Below the pieces are notes generated by a model. That model did no database searches, had not been told where the DNA came from, and was given only the letters and a program-made list of their open reading frames with translations. Shown here piece by piece: positions 16,992-26,287 of a stretch of 64,000 bases of DNA. Numbering within the stretch: the stretch's first letter is position 1; each line of letters opens with the position of its first letter. The translations under genes were made by a program, and so were the position numbers. This DNA comes from Bradyrhizobium sp. AZCC 1693 (GTDB taxonomy: Bacteria > Pseudomonadota > Alphaproteobacteria > Rhizobiales > Xanthobacteraceae): contig NZ_JAZHSD010000001.1 in the NCBI RefSeq assembly GCF_036924745.1, positions 124,001 through 188,000 on the forward strand, in the 5' to 3' direction.

Positions 16992-18326
16992 TTACCGGTT
17001 GGCGTAGGGCGCGCCGGCGACCCGCGTCAATGCAGGCGTTACCGCCATCTTGACCAGCACATCCTTGACCGGATGCTCGGTCCAGGCCTGCGTGACGTAA
17101 TCGCGATGGGTGACGCCGTCGGGCGTCTTCACGAACACGACGCTGCCGGGCCGCAGCGGCCCGTCCATGCTCTCGGTAACGGTGATACCTCTGTCGCGGA
17201 GCATCTGCATCAGCTCCTGGTCGTGCCGCTTGGTGTAGCGGGTATACGAAGAGACGAAGAACCCGGTCCGGTTTTTCTCGATCCAGGACGCGAACTTGTC
17301 GAGCTCGCCGTAGACGGCGTCGAGCAGGAACACGCCGCGGACCCGGTTGGGGACGCCACCGACCTCAAGGCTCCAGGCGGTCGGCAGGAAGCCGCCGCTA
17401 TAGCCGACGATCACGATCGGCAGGTTCGCGAACGCCTGCTCAGACTTCGGATCACCATAGAGGCGGGCGAGGTGGCTCGCTGACTCATCGATGAAGCGCT
17501 TGAAGCCGCCCGGCTGCCAGAACTTGCCGGCCGAGGAATCGGCGGCGTTCACCGCAAGCTGGGGCGCGAGCAGCACGGCGTTGACGCCGGAATCCGAGAT
17601 CTGCTGCGGCACCAATTGCCGGTCGCGGACGTCGCGCTCCAGCGTCGCGCCGTTGCCGTGGAAGAACACCACGATCACGCCCGGCTTCCTGACGTCGAAC
17701 GTCTCGGGGACATGCACCAGCACGCGGCTGTCGTTGTAGGTCTCGTCCTGCCAATAGACCCGGCCGCCATAGCTGCGGTGGCCCTTGCGGTCGCCCTTGG
17801 AGATGTTGAGGAACGGCTCTTCCGAGCGCGGGTTGGTGCCGAAATAGGGGAAGGCCGAGGACTTCATGCTGACCAGCGTGGTGGCCTCTTCGCGCTCCGT
17901 GCGAGGTAGCGTCAACGTCGGCGTCAGCGACGCGACCCTCACGGGCTCGGTACGCACGGCGCGCGGCTGCGGCGCCAGCGCGACCTGGCGCTGGACCTGC
18001 GGGAGGCTTTCATTGGCGGTCGGGAAGCGGTCAGCGAATTGCGGCTGGGGGAAACGATCGTCGAACGTAACGATCGAAGTCTGCGACTTGGCGGTCCGGG
18101 ATTTCGCGCCTTCGGTGTTCGCCGCCAGCATCTCTGCGCTCGGCGCCTTGCCGCATTGAATGAGCATAAAGGACAGCGGCACGAACAGCGCAGCCAGCGC
18201 ACCCCAGTGCCATCGAAGGGGCAGAGCACGGCGCGATACGACCGGGGACGTCGCCCGGCTGGCGCGATCGGCTATCTGGAATTTCGGATTAGCTCCGACC
18301 ATCCACCCCACATCCCCAAGATACAC
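16992..18326 (-). CDS. Membrane-anchored alpha/beta-hydrolase-fold protein, function unknown
   Basis: A 444-residue protein with one N-terminal membrane anchor (hydrophobic run GALAALFVPLSFML, about residues 42-58), a low-complexity linker, and a C-terminal hydrolase-like domain. Seen: strand-turn VIVVFFHGNGATLERD (oxyanion-type HGN), the nucleophile elbow GYSGG near residue 305, and a late HxDY-like region (GVTHRDYV). The family resembles esterase/phospholipase folds on the periplasmic face. The start may be at 18326 or 18302. No operon partner. Confidence 0.7.
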   Translation of the reverse strand: MYLGDVGWMVGANPKFQIADRASRATSPVVSRRALPLRWHWGALAALFVPLSFMLIQCGKAPSAEMLAANTEGAKSRTAKSQTSIVTFDDRFPQPQFADRFPTANESLPQVQRQVALAPQPRAVRTEPVRVASLTPTLTLPRTEREEATTLVSMKSSAFPYFGTNPRSEEPFLNISKGDRKGHRSYGGRVYWQDETYNDSRVLVHVPETFDVRKPGVIVVFFHGNGATLERDVRDRQLVPQQISDSGVNAVLLAPQLAVNAADSSAGKFWQPGGFKRFIDESASHLARLYGDPKSEQAFANLPIVIVGYSGGFLPTAWSLEVGGVPNRVRGVFLLDAVYGELDKFASWIEKNRTGFFVSSYTRYTKRHDQELMQMLRDRGITVTESMDGPLRPGSVVFVKTPDGVTHRDYVTQAWTEHPVKDVLVKMAVTPALTRVAGAPYANR

Positions 18327-18606
18327 CCAGGATCCACCGTCAACCGGCGTAAGCTCGTACGCGTTCAGACGTTAAGCGTCCGGAAAAACTCCCCATCCGG
18401 AAGCCTTGAGGAGACCATGCAATCGTGTCGCGATTGTGGGACCGTCACGATGTTTTCGCAATCCAGTAGTGGCACGGGGGTAGTAGTAGGTATTATCGAA
18501 CCTATTTTACCTTTCAATTTAAACCCTTGTTAACATTGCTTGAATTGAAGCGCGTCAGCCTGCACGATGCAGCTACTGGCTGCGGGCGCTGAAGGTACGG
18601 TCCGAC

Positions 18607-19980
18607 ATGGCGGCATCAGAAACGGGAAGCCCGGCGTGGCCCGGCTCGCTCTCTGGCGGCGGCTCCACCGTTTCGGCCCTGGTGGCGGTGGCCATCGTTG
18701 TTGCCGACATGGTCGGCGTCGGCGTCTTCACCAGCCTCGGCTTTCAGGTCAAGGACATCCCCTCCGGCTTTTCTATCCTGTTGCTGTGGACCGTCGGCGG
18801 CATCGTCGCGTTGTGCGGGGTGTTTTCCTACGGTGAACTCGGCGCGATGTTTCCGCGCTCGAGCGGCGAGTACAACTTCCTCGGCCGGGCCTATCACCCG
18901 GCCTTCGGCTTTGTGGCGGGCTGGGTATCGGCAACCGTCGGCTTCGCCGCACCCGTCGCCCTGGCCGCCATGGCATTCGGCGAGTACGGCAAGTCGGTAG
19001 TATCAGATGCGCCGCCGCTGGCGCTTGCGATCGGCGTGGTCTGGCTGGTGTCGCTGGTGCAACTCACCGGTGTCCGGCACTCCTCGACCTTTCAACTGAT
19101 CGCGACCATCCTGAAGGTACTGCTGATCGTGGCCTTCCTGGTCTCCGGCTTCGTGATCGGCTCCGGGCAGCCGGTGTCATTCGCGCCATCAGCTTCCGAC
19201 TTCACCCATATCGTCAGCGCGCCGTTCGCGATCAGCCTTGTGTTCGTGATGTATTCGTTCTCGGGATGGAACGCGGCGACCTACATCATCGGCGAGGTGA
19301 GGCTGCCCGAACGCAACGTGCCGCGGGCGATGCTGATCGGAACGCTGATCGTGCTGGTGTTGTATGTGGCGCTCAACGCGGTGTTCCTGCACACCGCGCC
19401 GATCGACAAGCTCGCAGGCCAACTCGACGTCGCCCGCATTTCCGGCGGCTACATCTTCGGCGAGTTCGGCGGCCGCATCGTCGGCGCGATGATCTGCTTC
19501 GGGCTGATCTCCTCGATCAGTGCGATGATGTGGATCGGGCCGCGCGTCATGATGACGATGGGCGAGGACATTCCGGTGCTGCGGGCGTTCGCCCGCAGGT
19601 CGACCGGCGGCGCGCCGGCCCATGCCATCCTGTTTCAGCTCTCGGTCGCGAGCCTGATGCTGTTTACGCGCAGCTTCGAGGCAGTGCTGGATTTCATCCA
19701 GTTCGCGCTGCTGTTCTGCTCGTTCTTCACCGTGCTCGGCGTGGTCAAGCTGCGCATCACGCATCCCGACCTGCCGCGGCCCTACCGTGCATGGGGATAC
19801 CCGGTTACCCCTGTGGTTTTCCTGCTCGTGACCGGGTTCATGATGTACTACCTTTTGACCGAGCGGCCGTTGCAGTCGCTGCTGGGTCTTTTGATCATGT
19901 TTTCAGGCCTCTTGATTTACGCCGTCTTCCGCAAGCGGGCAGATCAAGGCCCCGTGGCCGCATCTCCGGGTCGCGAATGA
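18607..19980 (+). CDS. APC-superfamily amino-acid permease
   Basis: A 457-residue inner-membrane transporter with twelve predicted helices. Family signatures seen: the first-helix unwound motif VADMVGVGVFTSLGF (Gly-rich substrate site), SFSGWNAATYIIGEVRLPERNVPRA, and PRPYRAWGYPVTPV near the end. It likely imports or exchanges amino acids. The stop codon overlaps the start of the next gene (ATGA at 19977-19980), so the two are coupled. No regulatory site was identified. Confidence 0.9.
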   Translation: MAASETGSPAWPGSLSGGGSTVSALVAVAIVVADMVGVGVFTSLGFQVKDIPSGFSILLLWTVGGIVALCGVFSYGELGAMFPRSSGEYNFLGRAYHPAFGFVAGWVSATVGFAAPVALAAMAFGEYGKSVVSDAPPLALAIGVVWLVSLVQLTGVRHSSTFQLIATILKVLLIVAFLVSGFVIGSGQPVSFAPSASDFTHIVSAPFAISLVFVMYSFSGWNAATYIIGEVRLPERNVPRAMLIGTLIVLVLYVALNAVFLHTAPIDKLAGQLDVARISGGYIFGEFGGRIVGAMICFGLISSISAMMWIGPRVMMTMGEDIPVLRAFARRSTGGAPAHAILFQLSVASLMLFTRSFEAVLDFIQFALLFCSFFTVLGVVKLRITHPDLPRPYRAWGYPVTPVVFLLVTGFMMYYLLTERPLQSLLGLLIMFSGLLIYAVFRKRADQGPVAASPGRE

Positions 19981-21203
19981 ACATGCTGCATTCTCTGCGC
20001 ATTGCGACGGTCGCTGCCGCCATGCTGGTCGCGGCCGCCAGCCACCTCCATGCCCAAACCGCGACGGTGGACGACACCGCGAAATTCCTGGCCGGCATGA
20101 TGCCGTCGGCGGATTCACCGCTCGTGCCGCTCACCAAGGAGGCGGCCTGGCAGCGCCACGCCAAATTCTTCGACAGCGCGTTTGGGCAACTCGAGCAGCG
20201 CCAGTTGTCTCGAATCCGCGCCTGGGCGGATACCAATCTGGCGGCGCCGCGGCCGACCATGTTCTACATGTTCTCAGGCCCGGACTTTCTCTACGCGAAC
20301 GCGTTCTATTCAAAGGCGTCGACCTACGTGCTGAGCGCGCTCGAGCCGGTCGGCTCGGTGCCCGACCTCTCGAGATTGCCGCGCGGCGGCATTGCGTCAG
20401 CGCTCTACAATGTAGAACGCTCGCTGGGATCGATCCTGAGCTTCAGCTTCTTCATCACCAAGCAGATGAAGACCGATCTGCAGGCGGGCCAGATCAGCGG
20501 CACCTTGCCGATCCTCTACGTGTTCCTGGCGCGCTCGGGCATGACCGTCAGAAGCGTCAGTCCGATCTCGCTGGACGACAAGGGCGCGGCGTATTTCGCA
20601 GGCGAGAATGCTGGACCGAATGCCGTGCGCGGCGTGCGCATCATGTTCGCCGGCAGCGACGGTCAGGAAAAGACGCTGTATTACTTCTCGACCGATCTTT
20701 CCAACTCCGGCGTAAAGGGGAGCGGCTTCCTGAAATTCTGTGCGACGCTCGCGCCCGGCAACAGCCTGATCAAGAGCGCCTCCTATCTGCTGCATTCCGG
20801 CAACTTCACCACCGTGCGCGACTTCCTGCTCGCCAACAGCGCCACCGTGATCCAGGACGATTCCGGAATCCCGCTTGCGTATTACAGCGCGAAGAAATGG
20901 CGCTTCTTTCCGTTCGGCCGTTATCTGGGACCGATCGACGAATTCCAAGGACGCTATCAGGAATCTTATGCCGCGCTGTTCCGGCGCGCGCAGCCGATGG
21001 ATTTCGGCATCGGCTATCGCTGGCGCACCAATGAATCGAATTTGCTGCTGTCGGTAAAATTGCCGGACGACGGCCCGGCGAGTTCCGACGCGACGCCGTC
21101 GACCGAAACCCCGCCACCGCCGCCGCCGCGCGTGCGAAAGCCGCGTCCGCCGGCGGACATCGGACCGCAGCCGAGGGGCGGCGGCTTCTTCTTCTGGCGA
21201 TAG
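19977..21203 (+). CDS. Conserved exported protein translated from an ATGA overlap
   Basis: A 408-residue protein with signal peptide (MNMLHSLRIATVAAAMLVAAASHLHAQ) and no recognised domain. It contains YMFSGPDFLYANAFY, a repeated aromatic/Gly pattern, a helical body and a Pro-rich tail (PPPPPPRVRKPRPP). It begins by a 4-base overlap with the permease stop, so it is translationally coupled and probably acts in the periplasm. The pairing hints at a link with amino-acid traffic but that is inference. A longer reading of this frame back to 19266 lies antisense-free inside the permease and is rejected. Confidence 0.8.
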   Translation: MNMLHSLRIATVAAAMLVAAASHLHAQTATVDDTAKFLAGMMPSADSPLVPLTKEAAWQRHAKFFDSAFGQLEQRQLSRIRAWADTNLAAPRPTMFYMFSGPDFLYANAFYSKASTYVLSALEPVGSVPDLSRLPRGGIASALYNVERSLGSILSFSFFITKQMKTDLQAGQISGTLPILYVFLARSGMTVRSVSPISLDDKGAAYFAGENAGPNAVRGVRIMFAGSDGQEKTLYYFSTDLSNSGVKGSGFLKFCATLAPGNSLIKSASYLLHSGNFTTVRDFLLANSATVIQDDSGIPLAYYSAKKWRFFPFGRYLGPIDEFQGRYQESYAALFRRAQPMDFGIGYRWRTNESNLLLSVKLPDDGPASSDATPSTETPPPPPPRVRKPRPPADIGPQPRGGGFFFWR

Positions 21204-21215
21204 AACGCCCGGACT

Positions 21216-21383
21216 TCACCAGCGTACGCTTTGACTAGGTACGATGAAGGCCGCTTTGCTTGACGGTTCGGAACGCGTGCCGAAATATTGCCACGCCGCG
21301 ACAATGAGGATGAGCAGCGCGAGGACCGCGAGCAGGTCGTTCAGCCGGGGGTCGTGACCGTGATGGCTGGTTTTCCAGCGCAT
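21216..21383 (-). CDS. Small single-pass membrane protein
   Basis: A 55-residue product with basic N-terminus (MRWKTSHHGHDPRLND), one transmembrane helix (LLAVLALLILIVAAWQYF) and a short tail. ATG 21383 is chosen because GGAGG precedes it at the right distance; the longer version from 21413 is not supported. Unknown function; it converges on the permease operon. Confidence 0.65.
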   Translation of the reverse strand: MRWKTSHHGHDPRLNDLLAVLALLILIVAAWQYFGTRSEPSSKAAFIVPSQSVRW

Positions 21384-21461
21384 CGTTTGTTTCCTCCCTG
21401 AGGGAGCGTCCAAATCAATGCGGAAGGGGAACCGGAGTTCCCACGCATCAGCAATGCATGT

Positions 21462-21815
21462 TCATGAGGAATTGACGCCGCGCCAGCGGCCGTAGCGCCA
21501 CGGCAGATACCATCGCGCACCCGCAGGCTTCGTGAGCGGCACGTTGTCGATGCCGGATGTGCCGAAGGGCTGGCAGCGCAGGATCCGCGCCAGCGTCATC
21601 CATCCGCCGCCCCACAGGCCGAAACGCTCGATCGCTTCGTCGCCATACACCGAGCAGGTCGGCAGATGCCGGCAATTGTAGCCGACCAGCGGCGACAGCG
21701 TGTGCCGGTAAATCCAGATCAGCGCGCGCCCCGCATTGCGCGGTAGATCACGGACGGTGTTGGCACAATCCGTGCAGTGTTTTGGAGGTGACGATGAATG
21801 ATCTGGGCGCGCCAT
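21462..21815 (-). CDS. yidD: Membrane protein insertion efficiency factor YidD
   Basis: A 117-residue YidD family protein thought to help YidC insert membrane proteins. Family core seen: IWIYRHTLSPLVGYNCRHLP, TCSVYGDEAIERFGLW, GGWMTLARILRCQPF and GTSGIDNVP. The N-terminus (MARPDHSSSPPKHCTDC) is a short extension. It stands alone, away from the usual rpmH-rnpA-yidC cluster, as seen in Bradyrhizobium-like genomes. Confidence 0.92.
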   Translation of the reverse strand: MARPDHSSSPPKHCTDCANTVRDLPRNAGRALIWIYRHTLSPLVGYNCRHLPTCSVYGDEAIERFGLWGGGWMTLARILRCQPFGTSGIDNVPLTKPAGARWYLPWRYGRWRGVNSS

Positions 21816-22050
21816 GCTACTATTTACGTAGTTTTGCGGGTGTTCCCAAACAAGGAACTCAAGCCGTGCAGATATTTACGCCACAGTTCGCAATTATCGC
21901 ACCGCAAAACACCGGAGCAAGCCAAGGTATAATGGACGGCACATGTCAGTACGGTTACCGTTTCAGCATCGCTTCGATGACAGAATCATGTGGCGCTGAA
22001 GTGGGGCCGTTGCCATCGCTCCCTGAGGGAGCTTGGGGGAAGGAACCAAA

Positions 22051-22968
22051 TTGAGGTTTGTGAGGTCGCTGAAATTTCGCGGCTGGGCGCTGCTCGGCGC
22101 CACCGCCTTCTGTCTCGCATTGCCTGGCGCGGTCACGACGCTGGGCAACTCGGCGCACGCCGGCGGCACCCTTGAAGAACGCAAGCAGCCGATGCATTTC
22201 AAGTGGAATACGTGCCAGCCGGATTGCAGGGGCTGGGTCTCTGCGGTTGGCATCGTGACATCAGATAGTCCTAGAGAGTTCGAGGAATTCGCCAGGGATC
22301 GCCAGCTCGCCGGCGTAACCATCGTGCTGGATTCCAGCGGCGGCTCGGTCAACGATTCCATCACGCTCGGCCGTAAGTTCCGCAGTCTCGGCGCGCTGAC
22401 CACGGTCGGCGCCACGGTGCGCACGAAAAGCCCGCAGGGCGAACGCGCGAGCGTGGCTCCGGAAGCCTATTGCGAGTCGATGTGCGTGTTCTTGCTTCTG
22501 TCAGGCAAGACCCGCTACGTGCCGCCTGTCGCGCATGTCCGCGTGCACCAGATCTGGATGGGCGATCGCGCCGACGATGCCAAGGCCGCAAGCTACTCCG
22601 CGCAGGATCTGATGATCGTGGAGCGCGACATCGGCCGGCTCGCGAAATATACCTTCGAGATGGGCGGCACCGGCGATTTGCTGTCGCTCGCGCTCAGCGT
22701 GCCGCCGTGGGAAGATCTGCATGAATTGTCGCGCGGTGAATTGCGCCTGAGCAATCTCGTCACGACCGATGCGGTCGCCGACGTATTCCTGCAGGACAAT
22801 GGGACGCTGCCGATGGCCGAGGCGAAGCCCTCCAAGCCGCAGGATCGCTTCGCCAGTTCCGCCGTGGACGGCGACGCGCAGCCGCAGCCGGGCAAGTCGA
22901 CCAAGACCGCCGAGGCCGCGGCTCCGACCGGCAGCGCCGCGACCGCGCCGGCCCAGCCGCAGAAATAG
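22051..22968 (+). CDS. Periplasmic ClpP/crotonase-fold protein (COG3904-like)
   Basis: About 305 residues with signal peptide (RFVRSLKFRGWALLGATAF, cleaved near AHA). The mature core resembles ClpP-like periplasmic proteins: GVTIVLDSSGGSVNDSITLG (SGGS as in the oxyanion region), CESMCVFLLLSGKTRYV (a Ser-Met-Cys elbow) and HVRVHQIWMGDR. The TTG start at 22051 follows a strong GGGGAAGGAA site; the tail after residue 250 is low complexity. A proteolytic role is plausible but the catalytic triad was not proved. Confidence 0.75.
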   Translation: MRFVRSLKFRGWALLGATAFCLALPGAVTTLGNSAHAGGTLEERKQPMHFKWNTCQPDCRGWVSAVGIVTSDSPREFEEFARDRQLAGVTIVLDSSGGSVNDSITLGRKFRSLGALTTVGATVRTKSPQGERASVAPEAYCESMCVFLLLSGKTRYVPPVAHVRVHQIWMGDRADDAKAASYSAQDLMIVERDIGRLAKYTFEMGGTGDLLSLALSVPPWEDLHELSRGELRLSNLVTTDAVADVFLQDNGTLPMAEAKPSKPQDRFASSAVDGDAQPQPGKSTKTAEAAAPTGSAATAPAQPQK

Positions 22969-22988
22969 GCTCTATCCCGCACCCACGG

Positions 22989-23098
22989 TGTCATCATCCG
23001 CGAAAGCGGATGATCCAGTACATCACGGCGTTTGTGTGATCCGACGAGAATTCACGGCGTACTGGATACCCCGCATTCACTCGCGGGGTATGACGACG
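22989..23098. repeat. Palindromic intergenic repeat
   Basis: An imperfect long palindrome: TCATCATCCGCGAAAGCGGA and GATCCAGTAC on the left pair with GTACTGGATACCCCGC and the GCGGGGTATGACGA type arm on the right. This form (tcat..ccgcgaaagcgg..gatccagta) is a very common non-coding repeat of Bradyrhizobium-like genomes. It lies between convergent genes. Confidence 0.7.
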
Positions 23099-23116
23099 GT
23101 ATGCTGGGCTCGCCCC

Positions 23117-23566
23117 TTACGCCGACGCCGGCTGCCTGGCCTTGGCTTCGATCTGGCCGATGGCGTCGACCACGGCGTCGAAGGTCAGCATGGTCGAGGC
23201 GTGGCGGGCCTTGTAGTCGCGCACCGGTTCGAGCAGGGCGATGTCGGCCCATTTGCCTTGCGGGGGACCGCCGTTTTCTTTCAGCATTTTGCGCACGGTT
23301 TCTCGCAATTCACGTAATTCGCTAGCCGTCGAGCCGACCACATGGCTTGCCATGATCGAGGAGGAGGCTTGTCCCAGCGCACAGGCCTTCACGTCATGGG
23401 CGAAGTCGGTGACCACGGGCCCCTCCATCTTGAGATCGACCTTGACGGTCGAGCCGCACAGCTTGGAGTGGGCGGTGGCGCTGGCGTGGGGATCGGGGAG
23501 GCGGCCGAGGCGGGGGATATTGCCCGCCAGTTCGATGATCCGCTTGTTGTAGATGTCGTTCAGCAT
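23117..23566 (-). CDS. Iron-sulfur cluster assembly scaffold protein (IscU/NifU-N type)
   Basis: A 149-residue NifU-N/IscU-like scaffold. Seen: N-terminus MLNDIYNKRIIELAGNIPR, the first ligand region SKLCGSTVKVDL, the second KACALGQASSS, and a third position ARHASTMLTF where classical scaffolds have Cys but this one has His-Ala. The missing third Cys suggests a distinct subgroup, possibly a carrier rather than a canonical scaffold. It diverges from folE. No isc/suf partners are adjacent. Confidence 0.85.
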   Translation of the reverse strand: MLNDIYNKRIIELAGNIPRLGRLPDPHASATAHSKLCGSTVKVDLKMEGPVVTDFAHDVKACALGQASSSIMASHVVGSTASELRELRETVRKMLKENGGPPQGKWADIALLEPVRDYKARHASTMLTFDAVVDAIGQIEAKARQPASA

Positions 23567-23796
23567 GAGATTAGGTGTCCCGGGCGGCGGTCGGAGCGCC
23601 CTTGGCGGCTGGGTTTCATCGTCCTATATATGAACAGGAAGGGCCGAAAAACAGCCCGGCCTTTCGCCGAGGCGTGCCGAAATGGAAACCAGTTCGCCCG
23701 CCAACGTATTGTGATGGGACTCAGGCGCCCGGCGGCAAAACCGCCCCGTCTGCCCGGTGACACTCCGGTCCTTCGGGCCGGTCGAACGGAGAAGAC

Positions 23797-24519
23797 ATGG
23801 ACGCATTGATCAAATCCCTCCGCCCAGGCAAGCCTTCTGAAATCAAGCCTTCTGAAGTCAAATCGCCCGATGTGGCCCCGGAAACCCGCCCGGCCGAACT
23901 CGATCCGGCCGAATTCCTGGCGGCTGCCGTTCGCGCCGATCTGCCGCGCCCGTCGCGCGGGGAGGCCGAGCAGGCCGTGCTGACGCTGCTCAGCTATATC
24001 GGCGAGAACCCCGGCCGCGAAGGCCTGCTGGATACGCCGCGCCGGGTGGTCGAAGCCTTCGACGAACTCTATCAGGGCTACCATCAGTGCCCGGCCGAGG
24101 TGCTGGACCGCACCTTTGGCGAAACCGCCGGCTATGACGATTTCGTCCTGGTTCGCGACATCGAATTCACCTCGCAATGCGAGCACCACATGATGCCGTT
24201 CTACGGCAGGGCGCATATCGCCTATACGCCGGTCGAGCGGGTAGTGGGATTGTCGAAGCTGGCGCGGCTCACCGATATCTTCGCCCGCCGCCTGCAGACC
24301 CAGGAGCACCTGACCGCCCAGATCGCGGCCGCCATCGACGAGGTCTTGAAACCCCGGGGCGTTGCCGTGCTGATCGAGGCGGAGCATACCTGCATGTCGG
24401 TGCGCGGCGTCGCCAAGCATGGCGCGATGACGTTCACCAGCCGGTTTACCGGCATGTTCCGCGACAATCCGGCGGAGCAGCAGCGTTTCCTGTCCCTGGT
24501 GCGAGGACCGAACCGGTAA
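23797..24519 (+). CDS. folE: GTP cyclohydrolase I
   Basis: Converts GTP to 7,8-dihydroneopterin triphosphate, the first step of folate synthesis. The 240-residue protein has an unstructured N-terminal extension (about 45 residues) then the catalytic core: [18 protein letters not shown], zinc ligands in [13 protein letters not shown] and [11 protein letters not shown], and [16 protein letters not shown]. It is the zinc-dependent type (FolE1). hisI follows after 27 bases in the same direction, an arrangement common in rhizobia. Confidence 0.97.
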   Translation: MDALIKSLRPGKPSEIKPSEVKSPDVAPETRPAELDPAEFLAAAVRADLPRPSRGEAEQAVLTLLSYIGENPGREGLLDTPRRVVEAFDELYQGYHQCPAEVLDRTFGETAGYDDFVLVRDIEFTSQCEHHMMPFYGRAHIAYTPVERVVGLSKLARLTDIFARRLQTQEHLTAQIAAAIDEVLKPRGVAVLIEAEHTCMSVRGVAKHGAMTFTSRFTGMFRDNPAEQQRFLSLVRGPNR

Positions 24520-24546
24520 CCTCGCTTGCAGTTTGCGAGGTTTTCC

Positions 24547-24978
24547 GTGTCTTCAAAACATGACCATGATCGCGAAGAAGGGCTGACTTTCCAGCCCAAA
24601 TTCGACGCGTCCGGGCTCGTGACCTGTGTGGCGACCGATGCCGCCACCGGCGACGTGCTGATGGTCGCACACATGAACGACGAGGCGCTGCGCAAGACGA
24701 TCGCGAGCGGCGAGGCATGGTACTTCAGCCGGTCGCGCAATGCGTTGTGGCGAAAAGGTGAGACGTCGGGTCAGACCCAGCGCGTGGTCGAGATGCGCCT
24801 GGATTGCGATCAGGACGCGGTCTGGATCAGGGTGGAGCAGACCGGCGCCGCCTGTCACACTGGGCGGCGGTCGTGCTTCTACCGCAAGATCGACGCGGGC
24901 AAGGGTGGGGCGCGTTTGTCGTTCGTCGACGCGGACAAACTGTTCGATCCGGCGAAGGTTTATTCCAAGAACACGTGA
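24547..24978 (+). CDS. hisI: Phosphoribosyl-AMP cyclohydrolase
   Basis: Third step of histidine biosynthesis, opening the purine ring of PR-AMP. GTG at 24547 with GAGG 8 bases upstream gives a 143-residue protein without the HisE domain, as usual in alphaproteobacteria. Seen: LMVAHMNDEALRKTI, SRSRNALWRKGETSGQ, and the metal-site cysteines in LDCDQDAVW and AACHTGRRSCFYR. It probably shares a transcript with folE. Confidence 0.95.
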   Translation: MSSKHDHDREEGLTFQPKFDASGLVTCVATDAATGDVLMVAHMNDEALRKTIASGEAWYFSRSRNALWRKGETSGQTQRVVEMRLDCDQDAVWIRVEQTGAACHTGRRSCFYRKIDAGKGGARLSFVDADKLFDPAKVYSKNT

Positions 24979-24983
24979 TGTGG

Positions 24984-25114
24984 CGTTCCCCGGATGCTGC
25001 GCAGCGCGCCGCTCTTGCGGCGTGGTGCGCTGCTGATCCGGGGTCCACGGTCGCAATGGGTCCCGGCTCTGCGGTGCACCGTCGAAGGGACGCTGCACCG
25101 CGTCCGGAATACGG
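24984..25114. repeat. Diverged copy of the GGGTCCCGGCTCTGCG palindromic element
   Basis: Contains GGGTCCCGGCTCTGCG (about 25058-25073) and CACCGCGTCCGG, the same building blocks as the element at 4236-4441, plus an inverted CCCCGGATGCTGCGCAGCG arm on the left. It sits between hisI and the transglycosylase gene, in non-coding DNA. Confidence 0.65.
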
Positions 25115-25229
25115 GCGCCCTTAACCCGTCATTAACCATAATTGCGGCAGTCTCGGTCTCGTATAGGCGCTGATTGCCAGTGCCTTGAGGGCCCGCGCGA
25201 GCTTTCGCGAGGAGCGGGGCACCAGAGAC

Positions 25230-26243
25230 ATGTCGGTCGACACAACGAGCGCCACGGCTGCGGCAGGTGTCGATCCCGCGCGCGCGAAGATCGCGGGCTC
25301 GATCAAGCAGGCCGCTTCGACCACCGGCGCCAGCTTCGAATATCTGCTCGCCACCGCGAAGATGGAATCCAACTTCAACCCGAAGGCAGCCGCCACCACC
25401 TCGTCGGCGCGCGGGCTGTTCCAGTTCATCGACCAGACCTGGCTTGGCACCGTGAAAGAGGCGGGCGCCCATCTCGGCTACGGCAACTATGCCGACGCCA
25501 TCACCAAAAATCCTTCCGGCAGCTATTCGGTCAGCGACCCCGACGCGCACGCGGCGATCATGAAACTGCGCGACGATCCGGAGGCTGCCTCGTCGATGGC
25601 GGCGGTGCTGACCCAGTCCAACAGTTTCAAATTGACCGGCAAGATCGGCCGCCGCCCGACCGACGCCGAACTCTATATGGCGCATTTCATGGGCGTCGGC
25701 GGCGCCGGCAAGCTGATCCAGAACGCCGAGGACAATCCGAACGCGTCAGCGGCGCGGATGTTTCCGAATGCGGCTGCGGCCAACCAGTCGATCTTCTATG
25801 ATCGCTCGGGGCAGGCGCGCAGCGTCTCGCAGGTCTATTCGGTGCTGAGCACGCGCTACGTGGCCGCCGCCAATTCGCCGGTGACACGCACCGCCATGGC
25901 GGCCGCCGGCGGCGATCTTCCAAGGCGGGTGACGATTGCGAGCAATGCTGCGCCGGCGGCGATCGACAACGCGGCCTATCTCTCGAGTTTTCCGGATCAG
26001 CGCGCGGTGACGCCGGTGGCGGCAACGTCGCAGACAGCCGCCGCGTCACCCGAGCCGATCTTCCGCTCGCTGTTTCAGGCCGGCGAACGCACGCAGCCGA
26101 TTTCCCCGGCGGTGCAGGAATTGTGGGGCAGCAGTTCGTCGCTGACCTCGGCGAGCACCATATTGTCGGGACATAAGCCCGAGGTCCGCGCTCCCGGCCG
26201 GCTCGATCTCTTTAGCGACCGCGACGGCACGTTCAGCAGCTGA
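25230..26243 (+). CDS. Lytic transglycosylase SLT-domain protein
   Basis: A 337-residue protein with a soluble lytic transglycosylase fold at residues about 25-190, cleaving peptidoglycan glycan strands. Seen: the catalytic Glu in LLATAKMESNFNP and the family signature SSARGLFQFIDQTWLGTV, then AELYMAHFMGVGGAGKLI. The C-terminal 150 residues are low-complexity and Ala/Ser-rich. No Sec signal is visible at the chosen ATG (MSVDTTSATAAAGVDPARA), so export may use another route, as in flagellum-linked transglycosylases. ATG 25230 is preferred to 25185. Confidence 0.87.
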   Translation: MSVDTTSATAAAGVDPARAKIAGSIKQAASTTGASFEYLLATAKMESNFNPKAAATTSSARGLFQFIDQTWLGTVKEAGAHLGYGNYADAITKNPSGSYSVSDPDAHAAIMKLRDDPEAASSMAAVLTQSNSFKLTGKIGRRPTDAELYMAHFMGVGGAGKLIQNAEDNPNASAARMFPNAAAANQSIFYDRSGQARSVSQVYSVLSTRYVAAANSPVTRTAMAAAGGDLPRRVTIASNAAPAAIDNAAYLSSFPDQRAVTPVAATSQTAAASPEPIFRSLFQAGERTQPISPAVQELWGSSSSLTSASTILSGHKPEVRAPGRLDLFSDRDGTFSS

Positions 26244-26287
26244 CCCATGGTGAGGAGCCGCGCAGCGGCGTCTCGAACCATGCGGCC

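Noticed and set aside
19266..19976. Extended reading of the exported 408-aa protein upstream into the permease
   Set aside because: The upstream part is a frame shadow of the permease; the ATG at 19977 opens a proper signal peptide.
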